Shown here: positions 6,107 to 6,958 of the stretch, piece after piece
How the letters are laid out: each line of letters opens with the position of its first letter
Numbering within the stretch: the stretch's first letter is position 1
From: Fibrobacter sp.
GTDB lineage: Bacteria > Fibrobacterota > Fibrobacteria > Fibrobacterales > Fibrobacteraceae
Direction of reading: 5' to 3'
Length of the DNA: 6,958 nt
Assembly (NCBI GenBank): GCA_017550445.1
Contig: JAFZOV010000074.1
Span: forward strand, 1-6,958
The notes under the pieces: model-generated
Database searches by the model: none
What the model saw: only the letters and a program-made list of their open reading frames with translations
Told to the model about the DNA's origin: nothing
Made by a program: the position numbers and the translations under genes

Positions 6107-6107
6107 C
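6072..6107. repeat. Widespread palindromic repeat (complement begins CGTCATTGCGAGGAGC)
   Basis: On the minus strand this reads CGTCATTGCGAGGAGC, then AAAGCGACGAAGCAATCCAT. It is the familiar interspersed repeat seen in many unrelated bacterial genomes, whose translation gives the tell-tale ARSKATKQSI peptide. Its core is an imperfect palindrome: ATTGC at 6077-6081 pairs with GCAAT at 6100-6104, with an inner GC-TTT-GC. A GCCATGGC palindrome (6064-6071) lies just outside. Identification is from memory of the repeat; copy number in this genome cannot be seen here. Confidence 0.75.
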
Positions 6108-6126
6108 GTATGCCGGGGCTGCAAGT

Positions 6127-6146
6127 AGGGGGGAAACTTCCCCCTT
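6127..6146. other. G-run/C-run hairpin
   Basis: AGGGGGGA pairs with TTCCCCCTT-side bases over eight positions (one G-U) around the loop AACT. It has no T tail on either strand, so it is unlikely to be a classical terminator. It may be the outer edge of the repeat composite to its left. The run of six G could also stall polymerases or cause sequence-length errors. Confidence 0.4.
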
Positions 6147-6223
6147 CCGACCACTAGCGGCGGTTTGACCCCCAAAATTGAAAAAAATGCAGAAAAGACC
6201 TAGTCCGTTACCGTAAATTTTTG

Positions 6224-6259
6224 TATCTTTCCGCCCAAGAACGCACCACCCTATGGTGG
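6224..6259 (+). promoter_or_regulatory. Probable promoter element and leader hairpin of gap
   Basis: TATCTTTC at 6224-6231 is one base off the TAnnTTTG consensus, in an AT-rich setting 62 bases before the gap start. A TTGACC at 6165 has no good -10 box at 17 bases. The leader then contains CCACC-CTAT-GGTGG (6246-6259), a compact hairpin that may sit close to the 5' end of the mRNA and stabilise it, as seen for some highly expressed glycolytic messages. The promoter is a guess by motif; the hairpin is directly visible. Confidence 0.35.
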
Positions 6260-6263
6260 GTAG

Positions 6264-6958
<695 letters not shown>

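Noticed and set aside
5888..6180. tRNA or other standard RNA gene
   Set aside because: No acceptor stem pairing with a T-loop GGTTCGA-like motif, no CCA end, and no match I recognise to RNase P, tmRNA or SRP RNA.
6165..6193. Sigma-70-like promoter for gap starting at TTGACC
   Set aside because: The hexamer at 17 bases spacing is TGCAGA, which is not a convincing -10 box.

Overview
The window looks like chromosomal DNA of a Fibrobacter-type bacterium (Fibrobacterota, FCB group). The best marker is the lipoprotein at 4630-5802. It has a serine-packed linker and a C-terminal domain of the 'Fibrobacter succinogenes major paralogous' (FISUMP) type, both characteristic of this lineage. This is a family-level judgement made by reading; no database search was run.

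Layout. (1) 1-3288, minus strand: a single uninterrupted reading frame of 1096 codons that runs off the left edge. It encodes a very large lipoprotein with an N-terminal region that may hold two related domains, a TPR-rich middle, a DUF3857-like beta domain and a transglutaminase-like domain with a complete Cys-His-Asp triad. The long open frames on the opposite strand here are shadows of its codon bias. (2) 3289-3530: a 242-base divergent intergenic region with a terminator-shaped hairpin just upstream of the lipoprotein start and two hairpins in the leader of the next gene. (3) 3531-4436, plus strand: an Rpn-like PD-(D/E)XK nuclease (PDDEXK_2 transposase-like family), followed by a strong intrinsic terminator. 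(4) 4482-4556: three consecutive hairpins that look like a dispersed palindromic repeat. (5) 4630-5802, plus strand: the FISUMP lipoprotein, followed by a hairpin. (6) 5803-6293: a composite intergenic region. It holds a doubtful 72-codon ORF with a good ribosome binding site, a GC-rich self-complementary stretch, a widespread palindromic repeat, a G-run/C-run hairpin and the leader of the next gene. (7) 6294-6958, plus strand: the first 221 codons of a glycolytic NAD-dependent glyceraldehyde-3-phosphate dehydrogenase, cut by the right edge.

The genes do not form an obvious operon or a joint pathway. Each has its own leader, and terminator-like structures or repeats separate them. Two encode predicted envelope lipoproteins, one a mobile-element-type nuclease, and one a core glycolytic enzyme. 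I found no convincing new multi-gene system. The least explained sequence is the structured GC-rich element at about 5905-6060 with its adjoining repeat and mini-ORF. After that come the leader architecture of the large lipoprotein gene and its unusual domain combination.
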